DNA of 64,000 nt from Serratia proteamaculans (GTDB lineage Bacteria > Pseudomonadota > Gammaproteobacteria > Enterobacterales > Enterobacteriaceae): the NCBI RefSeq assembly GCF_013337185.1, contig NZ_SWDE01000009.1:1-64000 (forward strand), in the 5' to 3' direction. This document shows positions 18,932 through 28,754 of this stretch, one piece after another; the stretch's first letter is position 1; each line of letters starts with the position of its first letter. Both the position numbers and the translations under genes were made by a program. The notes under the pieces are model-generated. The model was not told where the DNA came from. It saw nothing but the letters and a program-made list of their open reading frames with translations, and did no database searches.

Positions 18932-19822
18932 ATGTCATTTTTCCGCCGCAAGAAGCTGCCCTCAGCGATCAAACCTAGCGTCACCTTCGGGCGGCTGCTG
19001 ATCAAACGCGTCGACAGCGATGGCCTGACTATGCTGGCAGGCCATTTGGCTTACGTCTCCCTGCTGTCGCTGGTGCCACTGGTGACCGTAGTCTTCGCGC
19101 TGTTTGCCGCCTTCCCGATGTTCTCCGATATCAGCGGCCAGTTGAAGAGCTTTATCTTTTCCAACTTCATGCCTGCCGCCGGCAACGTGATCCAGAGTTA
19201 TCTGGAGCAGTTTGTCGCCAACTCCAACAAGATGACTGCCGTCGGCACTTGCGGGCTGATTGTCACCGCGCTGCTGTTGATCTCCTCAGTCGATAGCGTG
19301 CTGAATACCATTTGGCGCAGCAAGAACAAGCGCCCGATTGTGTTTTCTTTCGCGGTGTACTGGATGGTACTGACCCTGGGGCCGCTGTTGGTCGGTGCCA
19401 GCATGGCGATCAGTTCCTATCTGCTGTCGCTTCACTGGCTGGCGCAGACCGGCGTTAATAGCCTGGTGGATCAGGTATTGCGTATTTTTCCACTGATCCT
19501 GTCGTGGATATCGTTCTGGCTGCTGTATTGCATTGTGCCGACGGTTCGGGTGCCACCCAAGGATGCATTGATTGGCGCGCTGGTGGCCGGGGTGTTGTTT
19601 GAGCTGGGCAAGAAGGGTTTTGCACTGTACGTCACCATGTTCCCGTCTTATCAATTGATTTATGGCGTGCTGGCGGTGATCCCCATTTTATTCCTCTGGG
19701 TCTACTGGAGCTGGTGTATCGTGTTACTCGGCGCGGAAATCACGGTGACCATTGGGGAATACCGCAACTACCGTCAACAGAAGGCGGAACAACAGGTTCA
19801 GCCACCAGAAGGGCAGTTATGA
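18932..19822 (+). CDS. yihY: YihY family inner membrane protein (UPF0761)
   Basis: Conserved 296-residue integral membrane protein of the YihY/BrkB family (once wrongly called RNase BN). About six hydrophobic segments are visible between residues 35 and 275. The start MSFFRRKK at 18932 follows AAGGAG; an upstream in-frame GTG is inside the ribosome-binding spacer. Its last codon overlaps the dtd start (ATGA), implying coupled translation. The biochemical function is not established. Confidence 0.9.
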   Translation: MSFFRRKKLPSAIKPSVTFGRLLIKRVDSDGLTMLAGHLAYVSLLSLVPLVTVVFALFAAFPMFSDISGQLKSFIFSNFMPAAGNVIQSYLEQFVANSNKMTAVGTCGLIVTALLLISSVDSVLNTIWRSKNKRPIVFSFAVYWMVLTLGPLLVGASMAISSYLLSLHWLAQTGVNSLVDQVLRIFPLILSWISFWLLYCIVPTVRVPPKDALIGALVAGVLFELGKKGFALYVTMFPSYQLIYGVLAVIPILFLWVYWSWCIVLLGAEITVTIGEYRNYRQQKAEQQVQPPEGQL

Positions 19823-20256
19823 TTGCGTTAATCCAACGGGTATTAAATGCCAGCGTCACGGTCGAAGGCCAGACGGTAGGCAACATCGGCCCAGGTTTGT
19901 TAGTGTTATTGGGTGTGGAACAAGGCGATAACGAGCAAAAGGCCGTGCGTCTGTGCGAACGTGTACTGGGGTACCGCATCTTTGGCGATGAGAACGACAA
20001 GATGAATCTCAATGTCCAACAGGCAGGGGGTAGCCTGCTGGTGGTCTCGCAGTTCACGCTGGTGGCCGATACGCAAAAAGGCATGCGTCCGAGCTTCTCA
20101 CGCGGTGCGCAACCGCAGGAAGCCGATCGGTTATATCAATATTTTGTTGGCCAGTGCCGCGAGCGCGGCATAGAAACCCAAACCGGTGAGTTCGCTGCGG
20201 ACATGAAAGTCGCGTTGGTGAACGATGGGCCGGTGACGTTTTGGCTTCAGGTTTAA
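19819..20256 (+). CDS. dtd: D-aminoacyl-tRNA deacylase
   Basis: Removes D-amino acids (and Gly from tRNA-Ala) wrongly attached to tRNA, protecting translation. The 145-residue product has the two family signatures, SQFTL (about residues 77-81) and the GPVTFWL motif near the C terminus that carries the cross-subunit Gly-cisPro. The ATG at 19819 overlaps the yihY stop by four bases. fabY follows after 23 bases. Confidence 0.96.
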   Translation: MIALIQRVLNASVTVEGQTVGNIGPGLLVLLGVEQGDNEQKAVRLCERVLGYRIFGDENDKMNLNVQQAGGSLLVVSQFTLVADTQKGMRPSFSRGAQPQEADRLYQYFVGQCRERGIETQTGEFAADMKVALVNDGPVTFWLQV

Positions 20257-20279
20257 GCATTTTCAAAGAGAAGGCGTCT

Positions 20280-21227
20280 ATGTATCACCTACGAGTACCG
20301 GTAACAGAACAAGAACTGAAGGATTATTACCAGTTCCGCTGGGAAATGCTGCGCAAGCCGCTGCACCAGCCGGTGGGGTCGGAAAAGGATGCCTATGACG
20401 CCATGGCGCATCACCAAATGGTGGTGGACGAGGCCGGAAAAATTGTCGCGATTGGGCGGCTGTATATAAATGCCGACAACGAGGCAGCGATTCGTTTTCT
20501 GGCTGTAGACCCGACGGTGCAGGACAAAGGTCTGGGTACGCTGGTGGCCATGACCCTGGAGTCCGTGGCGCGTCAGGAAAGCGTGAAGCGTGTAGTGTGT
20601 AGTGCCCGTGAAGACGCGGTGGATTTCTTCGCCAAACTGGGCTTTGTCAATCAGGGTGAGATCACTGCGCCGCAAACCACGCCGATTCGTCACTTCCTGA
20701 TGATCAAACCCGTGGCGACGCTGGACGACATTCTGCATCGCCCCGACTGGTGCGGTCAGTTGCAGCAGGCCTGGTACGATCATATTCCACTCAGTGAGAA
20801 GATGGGCGTGCGCATTAGCCAATACACTGGCCAACGCTTTGTCACCACCATGCCGGAGATAGGCAACCAGAACCCGCACCATACGCTGTTTGCCGGTAGC
20901 CTGTTCTCGCTGGCGACCTTAACCGCCTGGGGATTAATCTGGTTGTTGCTGCGCGAGCGCCATTTGGGCGGCACCATTATTTTGGCGGATGCCCATATCC
21001 GTTACAGCAAGCCGATCACCGGTCGGCCGCGAGCGGTGGCGGATCTCAGTTCGTTGAGTGGTGATTTGGCGCGGCTGGCGCGTGGTCGTCGTGCGCGCGT
21101 GCAGGCGGAGGTTCACCTGTTCGGTGACGACGACAGAGGGGCGGTATTTGAAGGCACTTATATGGTGTTGCCTGCCGAGCCGGAAGTGCCCCTGGACCAG
21201 GGCGGCTGCGAGGCGATCGAAGATTAG
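20280..21227 (+). CDS. fabY: FabY/YiiD: GNAT domain fused to hotdog thioesterase-like domain
   Basis: Bifunctional-looking 315-residue protein: an N-terminal GNAT acetyltransferase fold (about 1-145, acetyl-CoA loop VQDKGLGT) and a C-terminal YiiD hotdog domain (about 160-305, [15 protein letters not shown]). E. coli YiiD is reported to act in fatty-acid initiation as a malonyl-ACP decarboxylase (FabY/MadA). Similarity starts at MYHLRVP (20280); E. coli has about 15 more residues, and the in-frame extension here overlaps dtd. In E. coli this gene is followed by yiiE and fdhE; here gene order jumps to yicH. Confidence 0.88.
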   Translation: MYHLRVPVTEQELKDYYQFRWEMLRKPLHQPVGSEKDAYDAMAHHQMVVDEAGKIVAIGRLYINADNEAAIRFLAVDPTVQDKGLGTLVAMTLESVARQESVKRVVCSAREDAVDFFAKLGFVNQGEITAPQTTPIRHFLMIKPVATLDDILHRPDWCGQLQQAWYDHIPLSEKMGVRISQYTGQRFVTTMPEIGNQNPHHTLFAGSLFSLATLTAWGLIWLLLRERHLGGTIILADAHIRYSKPITGRPRAVADLSSLSGDLARLARGRRARVQAEVHLFGDDDRGAVFEGTYMVLPAEPEVPLDQGGCEAIED

Positions 21228-21264
21228 TACTGTGGCCCTCTGTGCTGAGAGGGCCACTTCAAAT

Positions 21265-22926
21265 TCAAGGCAGTTGTTGTTCCAGCGTTTGCCCTGTTTT
21301 ACTCGTAGCCTGCAACCGGCCCTGCAAAGAAGACTTAAACGGCCCATCGCTGCTTAGCAAGCCTTTCAACTGTAATTGCAGGTTACCGTCACCTTCCAGT
21401 GGCACCGGCTGCCAACCCCATTGTTGTAGCGTGTTCACCGGGACCGAGCGGCCGTTTAGCGACAGTGTGAAGGGTTTGCCCGGCAGTTGCTCAATGGTGG
21501 CTTTGGCCTCCAGCAGTCCCTGCGGCATAAAGGCACTGAGATCGGTGACGTTGATTTGGCCGTCATTGGCATTCAGCGCCAGCGATGGTCGACGAACGTC
21601 GATCTTGTTGAAGGTGGCTTCGCTACCGTTGAGATTCAGCGTGCCGGACCAGATGCCCCATTGGTGGTCGCGTGCCAGCAGCAGGTTACTGCCGTATCCG
21701 TCCAGCGCGGTTATCTGGAACGGGAAAGCCGGATTGATATCGATGATCAGGTTGCGGTTGGTGGTCAGCTTGTTGACGTACACCTCTGCCAACCAGTGCG
21801 GCAGTTGTTGCAACCACAGCCCGCGCCAGTCGCTTGGCAAGGTGTATTCCAACGCGGCGACTGCTACCTCATCGAGCTGCAACCGGTTGTTGGCGCGCAG
21901 CCAGTTGCCGGAAGTGCGTAACAGTCCACCTTCCCAACGGGTGGTGAATTGTTGAATGGCAATGCCGGCCGGCGAGAGCCGCATGTTCATGATCGGATCA
22001 ATCAAATGGAAACTGCCGTTGATCAGATCGCTGGCGTTGAAGTTCAGCGAACCGTCCGGACTACTCCAGTCGCCCTGCTGGAAGGTGACGTTTTGCAGCG
22101 ACAGGTCGAGATCGTTGAACGCCCACTCTTTACCTTCCAGCCGGGCATCGATCAGATCAAAACGTTTAAGCGTGATCGGCGGCAGGGCGGTAAAGCGCTG
22201 CCAGAATTGTTCCAGCGTCAGTGGCGTCTGCATGCGCACACCACTCAGCCGCAGGCGTTCTACCTGCCAGCTGCCGTCAGCGGCGCGGGTGGCTACGCCA
22301 GTCAAATCACCTTGCGCCAGATCGGCGCCGAAGTTGCTGAGCAGCAACTGGTTTTGTTTGAGTTCGCCCTGCACCAATACCTGAGAGGCGGGGATGCCGT
22401 TTAGCGTCATGGAACCGGCGCTGAACTGGAACTGATTGTTTTCACCTAATGGATGACCGGCTTTCGGTTGCCATGGCGTGATGCCGGCATTGACCTGTTG
22501 CGCATTAAGCTGCCAGGTTTCATCGTTGGATTGCAGCGCCATCTTGCTCAGTTGCAGTACATCGGCCTGTATCGGCAATACTGCATTTTGCTGTGGGAGC
22601 TTAAGCGTACCTTCGCGTAGCGTTACGCTATGGAAATAACGCGGCTCGGTAAGTTGGCGCAGACTGAAGCCGAGATCCACCTGTTTGGCGACCAGTGAGG
22701 GGGGCTGATTTTTTGTCGCTAGCTGAACGTCTTCCAGGCTGATTTGACCCGGCTGGTCCCAGGAGTGCGAGATTTTCGCTACCGACAGGTGATATTCACT
22801 GTTATCGCTGACCCAGCGGCTCAAGTAGCCCGCGGCCCAACGGGTTTGCCCAATGACGTACAGCAGCGCAATGGCAAGCACTACCAGCAGCAGCAACGTC
22901 AGCAACAGTTTCCCGATAAATTTCAT
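21265..22926 (-). CDS. yicH: AsmA family protein YicH
   Basis: Member of the AsmA-like family of inner-membrane-anchored periplasmic proteins, whose larger members form bridges for phospholipid transport to the outer membrane; the role of YicH itself is unclear. The 553-residue product has one N-terminal transmembrane helix (about residues 5-25) and a long periplasmic part rich in beta strands, including the AsmA-type FNRxDVRRPSL-like segment near residue 440. It is slightly shorter than E. coli YicH (569). It lies downstream of xanP on the same strand but after a terminator, so it is probably transcribed separately. Confidence 0.88.
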   Translation of the reverse strand: MKFIGKLLLTLLLLVVLAIALLYVIGQTRWAAGYLSRWVSDNSEYHLSVAKISHSWDQPGQISLEDVQLATKNQPPSLVAKQVDLGFSLRQLTEPRYFHSVTLREGTLKLPQQNAVLPIQADVLQLSKMALQSNDETWQLNAQQVNAGITPWQPKAGHPLGENNQFQFSAGSMTLNGIPASQVLVQGELKQNQLLLSNFGADLAQGDLTGVATRAADGSWQVERLRLSGVRMQTPLTLEQFWQRFTALPPITLKRFDLIDARLEGKEWAFNDLDLSLQNVTFQQGDWSSPDGSLNFNASDLINGSFHLIDPIMNMRLSPAGIAIQQFTTRWEGGLLRTSGNWLRANNRLQLDEVAVAALEYTLPSDWRGLWLQQLPHWLAEVYVNKLTTNRNLIIDINPAFPFQITALDGYGSNLLLARDHQWGIWSGTLNLNGSEATFNKIDVRRPSLALNANDGQINVTDLSAFMPQGLLEAKATIEQLPGKPFTLSLNGRSVPVNTLQQWGWQPVPLEGDGNLQLQLKGLLSSDGPFKSSLQGRLQATSKTGQTLEQQLP

Positions 22927-23014
22927 CGTCTACATCCGCGTCGGTCAAAAAAGATACCCTGTTTATGCCGCAATTGGCCGGGCATCTCAAGTGCAATGGT
23001 CTGATAGGCAATAA

Positions 23015-23037
23015 AAAACGGCCGCGAGCGGCCGTTT
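23015..23037 (-). terminator. Terminator after xanP
   Basis: AAACGGCCGC/GCGGCCGTTT hairpin followed on the minus strand by TTTTATTG. Confidence 0.75.
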
Positions 23038-23055
23038 AATGGTCAATGTGGCCGA

Positions 23056-24456
23056 TTATGGTTTTTCGTGTTCGTGCGGGAACACCAGGTTCAGCACGAT
23101 AGCGGTGATACCGCCGGCAGCAATGCCTGAGGAGAGCAGGGTTTTCAGCCAGTCCGGCGCGAACTGCAGGATCAGCGGCTGCTGGGAAACGCCCATACCC
23201 ACCGCCAGTGATAGCGCCATGATCATGATTGCGCGGCGATTCAGTCGCTCGCGTGACACGATACGCACGCCAGACGCGGCGATGGTGCCGAACATCACCA
23301 GGGTTGCACCGCCCAGGACCGGCTCAGGAATATGTTGTACGAAACCGGCGACTGCCGGGAACAGCCCCAGCACGATCAGCATCAGTGCTACCACGAAACC
23401 GACATAGCGGCTGGCGACGCCGGTCAGTTGGATCACGCCATTGTTCTGACCAAAGCAGGAGTTGGGGAAGGTGTTAAATACTGCCGACAGCATCGAGTTC
23501 AACCCGTTGGCCAGCACGCCCCCCTTCAGGCGCTTCATATACAGCGGACCGCTGACCGGCTGTTCCGACACGTCCGAGGTGGCGGTGATATCGCCGATGG
23601 TTTCCAGTGAGGTGACCATAAAGATCAGCATCAGTGGCAACAGCAGATTCCAGTCAAAGCCCAGACCGTAATACAGCGGCGTTGGGATGATGATCGCTGC
23701 CGTTTCGGGTGTCGGTTGGTTTTGCGGCAACATGTCCATGGCCCAGGCAAGCAGATAACCGACCGCCATGGCAATCACCAGCGAGGCTACGCGCAGGTAG
23801 GGGTTGCGCTGACGGTTAAGCAGAATGATGACCAATAATACCGCGCCGGCCAGCAGCAGGTTTTTGGGCGCACCGAAGCTACCCCCGTTCATCGCGGCAT
23901 AACCGCCGCCGATGGAAGTCAGCCCGACCTGAATCAGCGATAAACCGATAATCATCACCACGATGCCGGAAACCAGCGGGGTGATAATGCGTCGTGCCAA
24001 ATGCAGTACGCGTGAAAGCAAGATCTCGGTGCAGGAGGCGACCATCAGCGTGCCAAACAGCGCCGCCATCATGGTCGGCACGTCGGCACCGCCGTTTTTC
24101 AGCGCCAGCCCACCCATAATCAGCGGTGCCACAAAGTTAAAACTGGTGCCCTGGATAGACAGCAGACCAGAACCGACCGGTCCCCAGGTTTTAATTTGCA
24201 GGATAGAAGCCAGGCCGGAGGCGAACAATGACATGCTGATAATATGCTGAGTATCTTGTGCCGGTAAACCTAACGCCTGACAGATCAACAGAGCCGGGGT
24301 GATCACCGCAACAAACATCGCCAACAGGTGCTGACTGGCAGCAAACAGCGTCTGCGGCAGTGGTGGACGGTCTTCCAGGCGATAAATCAGTTCACTGTTG
24401 CGGGCAGGGGAGGATGCTTTTTGCACAGCATCGAGCTCGGCGGATGGCATGGTCAT
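23056..24456 (-). CDS. xanP: Xanthine permease XanP
   Basis: Proton-driven xanthine importer of the NCS2/NAT family. The 466-residue product is very close to E. coli XanP (463) except in the short N-terminal tail and some loops. Hallmarks are [13 protein letters not shown] in TM1, the [16 protein letters not shown] TM3 region, the NAT signature around [19 protein letters not shown] and the conserved acidic residue in [11 protein letters not shown]. About 14 membrane spans are expected. A PurR-like box sits 55 bases upstream. Confidence 0.95.
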   Translation of the reverse strand: MTMPSAELDAVQKASSPARNSELIYRLEDRPPLPQTLFAASQHLLAMFVAVITPALLICQALGLPAQDTQHIISMSLFASGLASILQIKTWGPVGSGLLSIQGTSFNFVAPLIMGGLALKNGGADVPTMMAALFGTLMVASCTEILLSRVLHLARRIITPLVSGIVVMIIGLSLIQVGLTSIGGGYAAMNGGSFGAPKNLLLAGAVLLVIILLNRQRNPYLRVASLVIAMAVGYLLAWAMDMLPQNQPTPETAAIIIPTPLYYGLGFDWNLLLPLMLIFMVTSLETIGDITATSDVSEQPVSGPLYMKRLKGGVLANGLNSMLSAVFNTFPNSCFGQNNGVIQLTGVASRYVGFVVALMLIVLGLFPAVAGFVQHIPEPVLGGATLVMFGTIAASGVRIVSRERLNRRAIMIMALSLAVGMGVSQQPLILQFAPDWLKTLLSSGIAAGGITAIVLNLVFPHEHEKP

Positions 24457-24510
24457 GGTGTGGCATTTCCAGAAACGGCAAAGCAGGCATTTTAATGATT
24501 TGCTTCACAA

Positions 24511-24526
24511 AAGCAAACGGTTGCGC
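24511..24526. promoter_or_regulatory. PurR-like operator upstream of xanP
   Basis: AAGCAAACGGTTGCGC keeps the GCAAACG...TT.CG core of the 16-bp PurR consensus (about 13 of 16). Purine repression of a xanthine permease makes sense; binding is inferred. Confidence 0.55.
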
Positions 24527-24698
24527 GTTAAAGTTATGTTAGTGTTATCGCCGGTTATGTCGCATTTTCATTCATTTTTTCTTGTGTTATCAGCGTTTTT
24601 TACTTCTAATCCTGCACTCATCAAGTTTTAAAAACTAAGCGGTTTTCTATAACTTATTATTTCTTAATTGGATCTTTCCCCTCACATGGAGTACCTGG

Positions 24699-25910
24699 AT
24701 GTTTCATCTTGATACTTATGGCACGTTAGTCGCGGCAACATTGGTTTTGCTCCTTGGGGGCAAATGCGTTACCAGCATTCCTCTGTTGAGAAAATACACC
24801 ATCCCCGCACCTGTCGCCGGTGGCTTACTGGTGGCGCTCCTGTTGTTAGCCCTGAAAAAGCTGGTTAACTGGGAAATCAGCTTCGATATGTCGCTGAAAG
24901 ACCCGTTGATGCTGGCTTTCTTCGCCACCATCGGTCTGAATGCCAACCTGGCGCGATTGCGTGCAGGCGGCAAGGCATTAATGGTGTTCCTGTTTGTGGT
25001 GCTGGGCCTGCTGCTGGTGCAGAACGCCATCGGCATCGGCATGGCAAAAATGCTGGGTCTGGATCCGCTGATGGGTCTGATCGCCGGCTCCATCACCTTG
25101 TCCGGTGGCCATGGCACCGGGGCGGCCTGGAGCAAGCTGTTTATTGAGCGCTACGGGTTCGAAAACGCCACGGAAGTGGCGATGGCCTGTGCCACCTTCG
25201 GGCTGGTTCTGGGTGGCTTGATCGGCGGCCCGGTGGCGCGCTACCTGGTGAAGCACTCTTCCACGCCGGAAGGTACGCCGGATGACAGCGTCCAGCCAAG
25301 CGGTTTTGAAAAGCCGGAGAGCGGTCGTTTGATCACCTCGCTGGTCATGATTGAAACCATCGCCATGATCGCTATCTGTCTGAGCCTGGGTCAGCTGATT
25401 TCCGGCTTACTGAGTGGCACGGTGTTTGAACTGCCAAACTTCGTCTGCGTACTGTTTGTTGGCGTGATCCTCAGCAATACCCTGGCCTTCACCGGTTTTT
25501 ATACCGTGTTTGAACGCGCGGTATCGGTACTGGGTAATGTCAGCCTGTCGCTGTTCCTGGCGATGGCGTTGATGAGCCTGCGGTTGTGGGAGCTGGCTTC
25601 ACTGGCCTTGCCGATGTTGGCTATCCTTGCGGTGCAAACGCTGGTGATGGCGCTGTACGCAATTTTCGTCACCTACCGGGTGATGGGCAAAAACTACGAT
25701 GCAGCGGTACTGGCCGCGGGTCACTGTGGCTTCGGTATGGGCGCGACGCCAACGGCGATCGCCAATATGCAGGCGATAACCGATCGCTTCGGCCCATCGC
25801 ACCTGGCGTTTCTGGTGGTGCCTATGGTGGGGGCGTTCTTTATTGATATCGCCAACGCGATTGTGATTAAGCTGTATCTGCTGTTGCCGGTGTTCCCGGC
25901 GATTAGCTGA
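24699..25910 (+). CDS. gltS: Sodium/glutamate symporter GltS
   Basis: Sodium-coupled glutamate importer of the ESS family in the inner membrane. The 403 residues form about ten spans in two inverted halves. Each half carries a GGHG/GHCGFG-type reentrant-loop motif: SGGHGTGAAW near residue 130 and AGHCGFGMGATPTAIANM near residue 345. A central cytoplasmic loop (about 185-215) is hydrophilic. GGAG precedes ATG 24699. It is divergent from xanP and convergent with recG. Confidence 0.95.
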   Translation: MFHLDTYGTLVAATLVLLLGGKCVTSIPLLRKYTIPAPVAGGLLVALLLLALKKLVNWEISFDMSLKDPLMLAFFATIGLNANLARLRAGGKALMVFLFVVLGLLLVQNAIGIGMAKMLGLDPLMGLIAGSITLSGGHGTGAAWSKLFIERYGFENATEVAMACATFGLVLGGLIGGPVARYLVKHSSTPEGTPDDSVQPSGFEKPESGRLITSLVMIETIAMIAICLSLGQLISGLLSGTVFELPNFVCVLFVGVILSNTLAFTGFYTVFERAVSVLGNVSLSLFLAMALMSLRLWELASLALPMLAILAVQTLVMALYAIFVTYRVMGKNYDAAVLAAGHCGFGMGATPTAIANMQAITDRFGPSHLAFLVVPMVGAFFIDIANAIVIKLYLLLPVFPAIS

Positions 25911-25930
25911 TTAGCGGGCCGCAATAAATC

Positions 25931-25956
25931 ATAAGGGCGCCAACTGGCGCCCTTTT
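25931..25956. terminator. Terminator between gltS and recG
   Basis: AAGGGCGCC/GGCGCCCTT stem with four-base loop followed by TTTTCT. It can serve gltS and, less strongly, recG. Confidence 0.75.
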
Positions 25957-25975
25957 CTATTTCTATAGCAGATGG

Positions 25976-28057
25976 TCAAGCATTGGAGTAACGCGCTTTT
26001 TCCGGTAACCAGCGTTCAATCAGGGCGTGGGCATGTTGCGGATACTGCTGATGGATATGACGAGCGACGCGTTGTACTTCCGGGATCATCGCCTGATCGC
26101 GAAGCAAATCGGCTACCTTAAACTCGGCGCTGCCGGTTTGGCGCGTGCCAAGCAGCTCCCCGGGGCCACGGATCTCAAGATCCTGCTGGGCAATGACGAA
26201 GCCGTCATTACTGTCACGCAGCACCTGCAGCCGCTTCTGTGCGGTTTTACTCAGTGGCGTTTTGTACAACAACACGCAATGCGACGCCACGGCACCACGG
26301 CCCACGCGGCCACGCAGCTGATGCAACTGTGCCAGCCCCAACCGCTCCGGGTTTTCGATGATCATCAGGCTGGCATTCGGCACGTCGACACCGACTTCGA
26401 TCACCGTCGTCGCCACCAACAGCTGGAGTTCGCCTTGTTTAAAGGCCTGCATCACCGCCTGCTTCTCTTGCGCTTTCATTCGGCCATGTATCAGTGCGAC
26501 TTTCAGCTCCGGCAGCGCAGTTTTCAGTTCTTCCCAGGTGGCTTCTGCGGCCTGGGCTTCGAGTAGTTCAGACTCTTCGATCAGTGTACAAACCCAATAC
26601 GCTTGTCGGCCTTCTTCCAGGCAAGCGCTTTTCACCCGCTGGATGATATCGGCGCGTCGTGTATCGGGTATCGCGACGGTAGTGACCGGCGTTCTCCCCG
26701 GGGGCAGCTCGTCGATCACCGAAGTGTCGAGATCGGCATAGGCGGTCATCGCCAGAGTGCGTGGGATGGGCGTGGCGGTCATGATCAACTGATGGGCATG
26801 GAAGCCTTGCTCCTCACCCTTTTCCCACAGCGCCAGCCGCTGATGTACGCCAAAACGGTGCTGTTCGTCGATGATCACCAGTGCCAGACCGGAAAATTTC
26901 ACCTGTTCCTGGAAGATGGCGTGCGTGCCGACCACCATCGACACCTGACCACTGGCAATCGCCTCTTGCTGTGCGATACGCGCCTTGCCTTTTTGCTTGC
27001 CGGCCAGCCAGCCGACTTCCAACCCCAGCGGTTCAAACCACTGGCGGAAATTGTTGGCGTGCTGTTCGGCCAGCAGCTCCGTGGGGGCCATCAATGCCAC
27101 CTGTTTGCCGTGGGCGATAGCGCGTAGCGCGGCCAGTGCGGCCACCAGCGTTTTACCGGAGCCGACGTCGCCCTGTACCAGGCGCATCATCGGGAAGCCT
27201 TTTTGCATATCAGCTTCAATATCTGCTACCACGCGGTCTTGTGCGCCGGTCGGTGTAAACGGTAACTGGGAGAGAAATTGTGTTTTAAGCCGATCATCCG
27301 GCATCAGAGGCAGCGCCTGATAGCTCTGAGCGCCGGCGCGTACCGCCAGCATACTGAGGTTATGCGCTAGCAGCTCTTCCATGATCAGGCGTTTTTGCGC
27401 CGGGTGTTTGCCCTGTTCCAAATCAACCAGCTGGATATCCGGCGGCGGGCGGTGCAGGGTATGCAAAGCCTGTGGCAGGCTCATCAAACCACCGCTCAGT
27501 TCGGGCGGCAGCAGTTCGGTGATGGCGCAGGTATCCAACAGTTCCAGAGCCTGATCGGTCAGTTTGCGTAGCGTAGCCTGCCGGATGCCTTCAGTCGTTG
27601 GGTAGACCGGGGTCAGTGACTCTTGCAGCTCAACTTCACTGCTTTCCCCCTGAATACGGTATTCAGGGTGAATAATTTCTGCGCCGTGGTTGCCGCGTTT
27701 GACTTCACCATAGGCGGTTACGCGACGGCCGGTTGCCAGGCTGTTTTTCATCGCCGCATTGAAGTTGAAGAAGCGCATGGTGAGCAGGCCGGTACCGTCA
27801 CTGATCTGGCAGGTCAGCATTCGTCGACGGCCAAAACTGATGTCCGTACGCAGTACTTCACCTTCCACCGTGGCAAAAATGCCCGGTTGCAGGTCGTTTA
27901 TTGGGTAGAGGCGGGTGCGGTCTTCGTAGCGCAGCGGCAGGTGTAGCAGCAAATCCTGAATGGTTTCCAGGCCAATTTTGGCCAGTTTTCCCGCCTGGCT
28001 GGCACCCACGCCGGAAAGTGTGGTGAGTGGGACAGCGTCCAGCAGGCGGCCTTTCAT
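25976..28057 (-). CDS. recG: ATP-dependent DNA helicase RecG
   Basis: Branch-migrating helicase that remodels stalled forks, R-loops and Holliday junctions. The 693 residues equal E. coli RecG. An N-terminal wedge/OB domain (about 1-180) is followed by superfamily 2 motor domains with Walker A GDVGSGKT, motif II DEQH, motif III TATPIPRT and motif VI QLRGRVGR. The start MKGRLLD at 28057 overlaps the trmH stop by four bases (ATGA); the longer frame lies inside trmH. The trmH-recG pair follows spoT as in E. coli. Confidence 0.97.
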   Translation of the reverse strand: MKGRLLDAVPLTTLSGVGASQAGKLAKIGLETIQDLLLHLPLRYEDRTRLYPINDLQPGIFATVEGEVLRTDISFGRRRMLTCQISDGTGLLTMRFFNFNAAMKNSLATGRRVTAYGEVKRGNHGAEIIHPEYRIQGESSEVELQESLTPVYPTTEGIRQATLRKLTDQALELLDTCAITELLPPELSGGLMSLPQALHTLHRPPPDIQLVDLEQGKHPAQKRLIMEELLAHNLSMLAVRAGAQSYQALPLMPDDRLKTQFLSQLPFTPTGAQDRVVADIEADMQKGFPMMRLVQGDVGSGKTLVAALAALRAIAHGKQVALMAPTELLAEQHANNFRQWFEPLGLEVGWLAGKQKGKARIAQQEAIASGQVSMVVGTHAIFQEQVKFSGLALVIIDEQHRFGVHQRLALWEKGEEQGFHAHQLIMTATPIPRTLAMTAYADLDTSVIDELPPGRTPVTTVAIPDTRRADIIQRVKSACLEEGRQAYWVCTLIEESELLEAQAAEATWEELKTALPELKVALIHGRMKAQEKQAVMQAFKQGELQLLVATTVIEVGVDVPNASLMIIENPERLGLAQLHQLRGRVGRGAVASHCVLLYKTPLSKTAQKRLQVLRDSNDGFVIAQQDLEIRGPGELLGTRQTGSAEFKVADLLRDQAMIPEVQRVARHIHQQYPQHAHALIERWLPEKARYSNA

Positions 28058-28749
28058 TTGCGAACCGTCGCTTGCATGGCTGCCCACCATTCGGCATCGG
28101 CGACCACCTGGCCCTGTTCATCAATGTGCGGACGCGGCAGTCTTTTACGTTTGGCCACGTTGGCCAGCACCGGATAACCGCCTTCAAACAGCAGGCGCTG
28201 TTGTTCTTCCTGGTCGAGCATGCTGTGCTCACGGCGATACAGACCGGCATTTTGCCGCTGGCGTTGCGCTTCGTACAGGATCAATGCTGAGGCGACCGAC
28301 ACGTTGAGTGATTGCACCATGCCGATCATCGGAATGATGATGTCCTGATCGGCCAGTGCCAGCGCTTCTTCGGTAATACCGGTTTTTTCCTGGCCCAGCA
28401 GCACGCAGGTCGGGCGGGTGTAATCCACCTCGCGGAAGTCTACTGCGCGCGCGGAGAGGTTGGTTGCCAGGATCTGCATACCCTGATCTTTCAGATGGGT
28501 CACGGCGTCGACAATGGTGGGATGGGTTTTGACATTCACCCAACTGTTGCTGCCGGCAGCGGAGGAAACCAGGGTGCGCATGCGTGGGGTGGGCCACACG
28601 GCATGCACCTGATGCACGCCGACGGCGTCGGCGGTGCGGATAATGGCGGAGACGTTATGCGGTTTGTGAACCTGTTCCAGGCAGACGGTTAAATCCGGCT
28701 GCCGGGTGGCCAGCATTTCACAAATCCGCGCATAGCGTTCAGGGCTCAT
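28054..28749 (-). CDS. trmH: tRNA (Gm18) 2'-O-methyltransferase TrmH
   Basis: SPOUT methyltransferase that methylates the ribose of G18 in the tRNA D-loop. The 231-residue product shows the three SpoU motifs: NVSAIIRTADAVG (motif 1, catalytic Arg), LLGQEKTGI (motif 2) and IPMIGMVQSLNVSVASALIL (motif 3), which form the knotted SAM site. Five bases separate it from spoT, and it overlaps recG, supporting one transcript. Confidence 0.96.
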   Translation of the reverse strand: MSPERYARICEMLATRQPDLTVCLEQVHKPHNVSAIIRTADAVGVHQVHAVWPTPRMRTLVSSAAGSNSWVNVKTHPTIVDAVTHLKDQGMQILATNLSARAVDFREVDYTRPTCVLLGQEKTGITEEALALADQDIIIPMIGMVQSLNVSVASALILYEAQRQRQNAGLYRREHSMLDQEEQQRLLFEGGYPVLANVAKRKRLPRPHIDEQGQVVADAEWWAAMQATVRK

Positions 28750-28754
28750 AAGCG

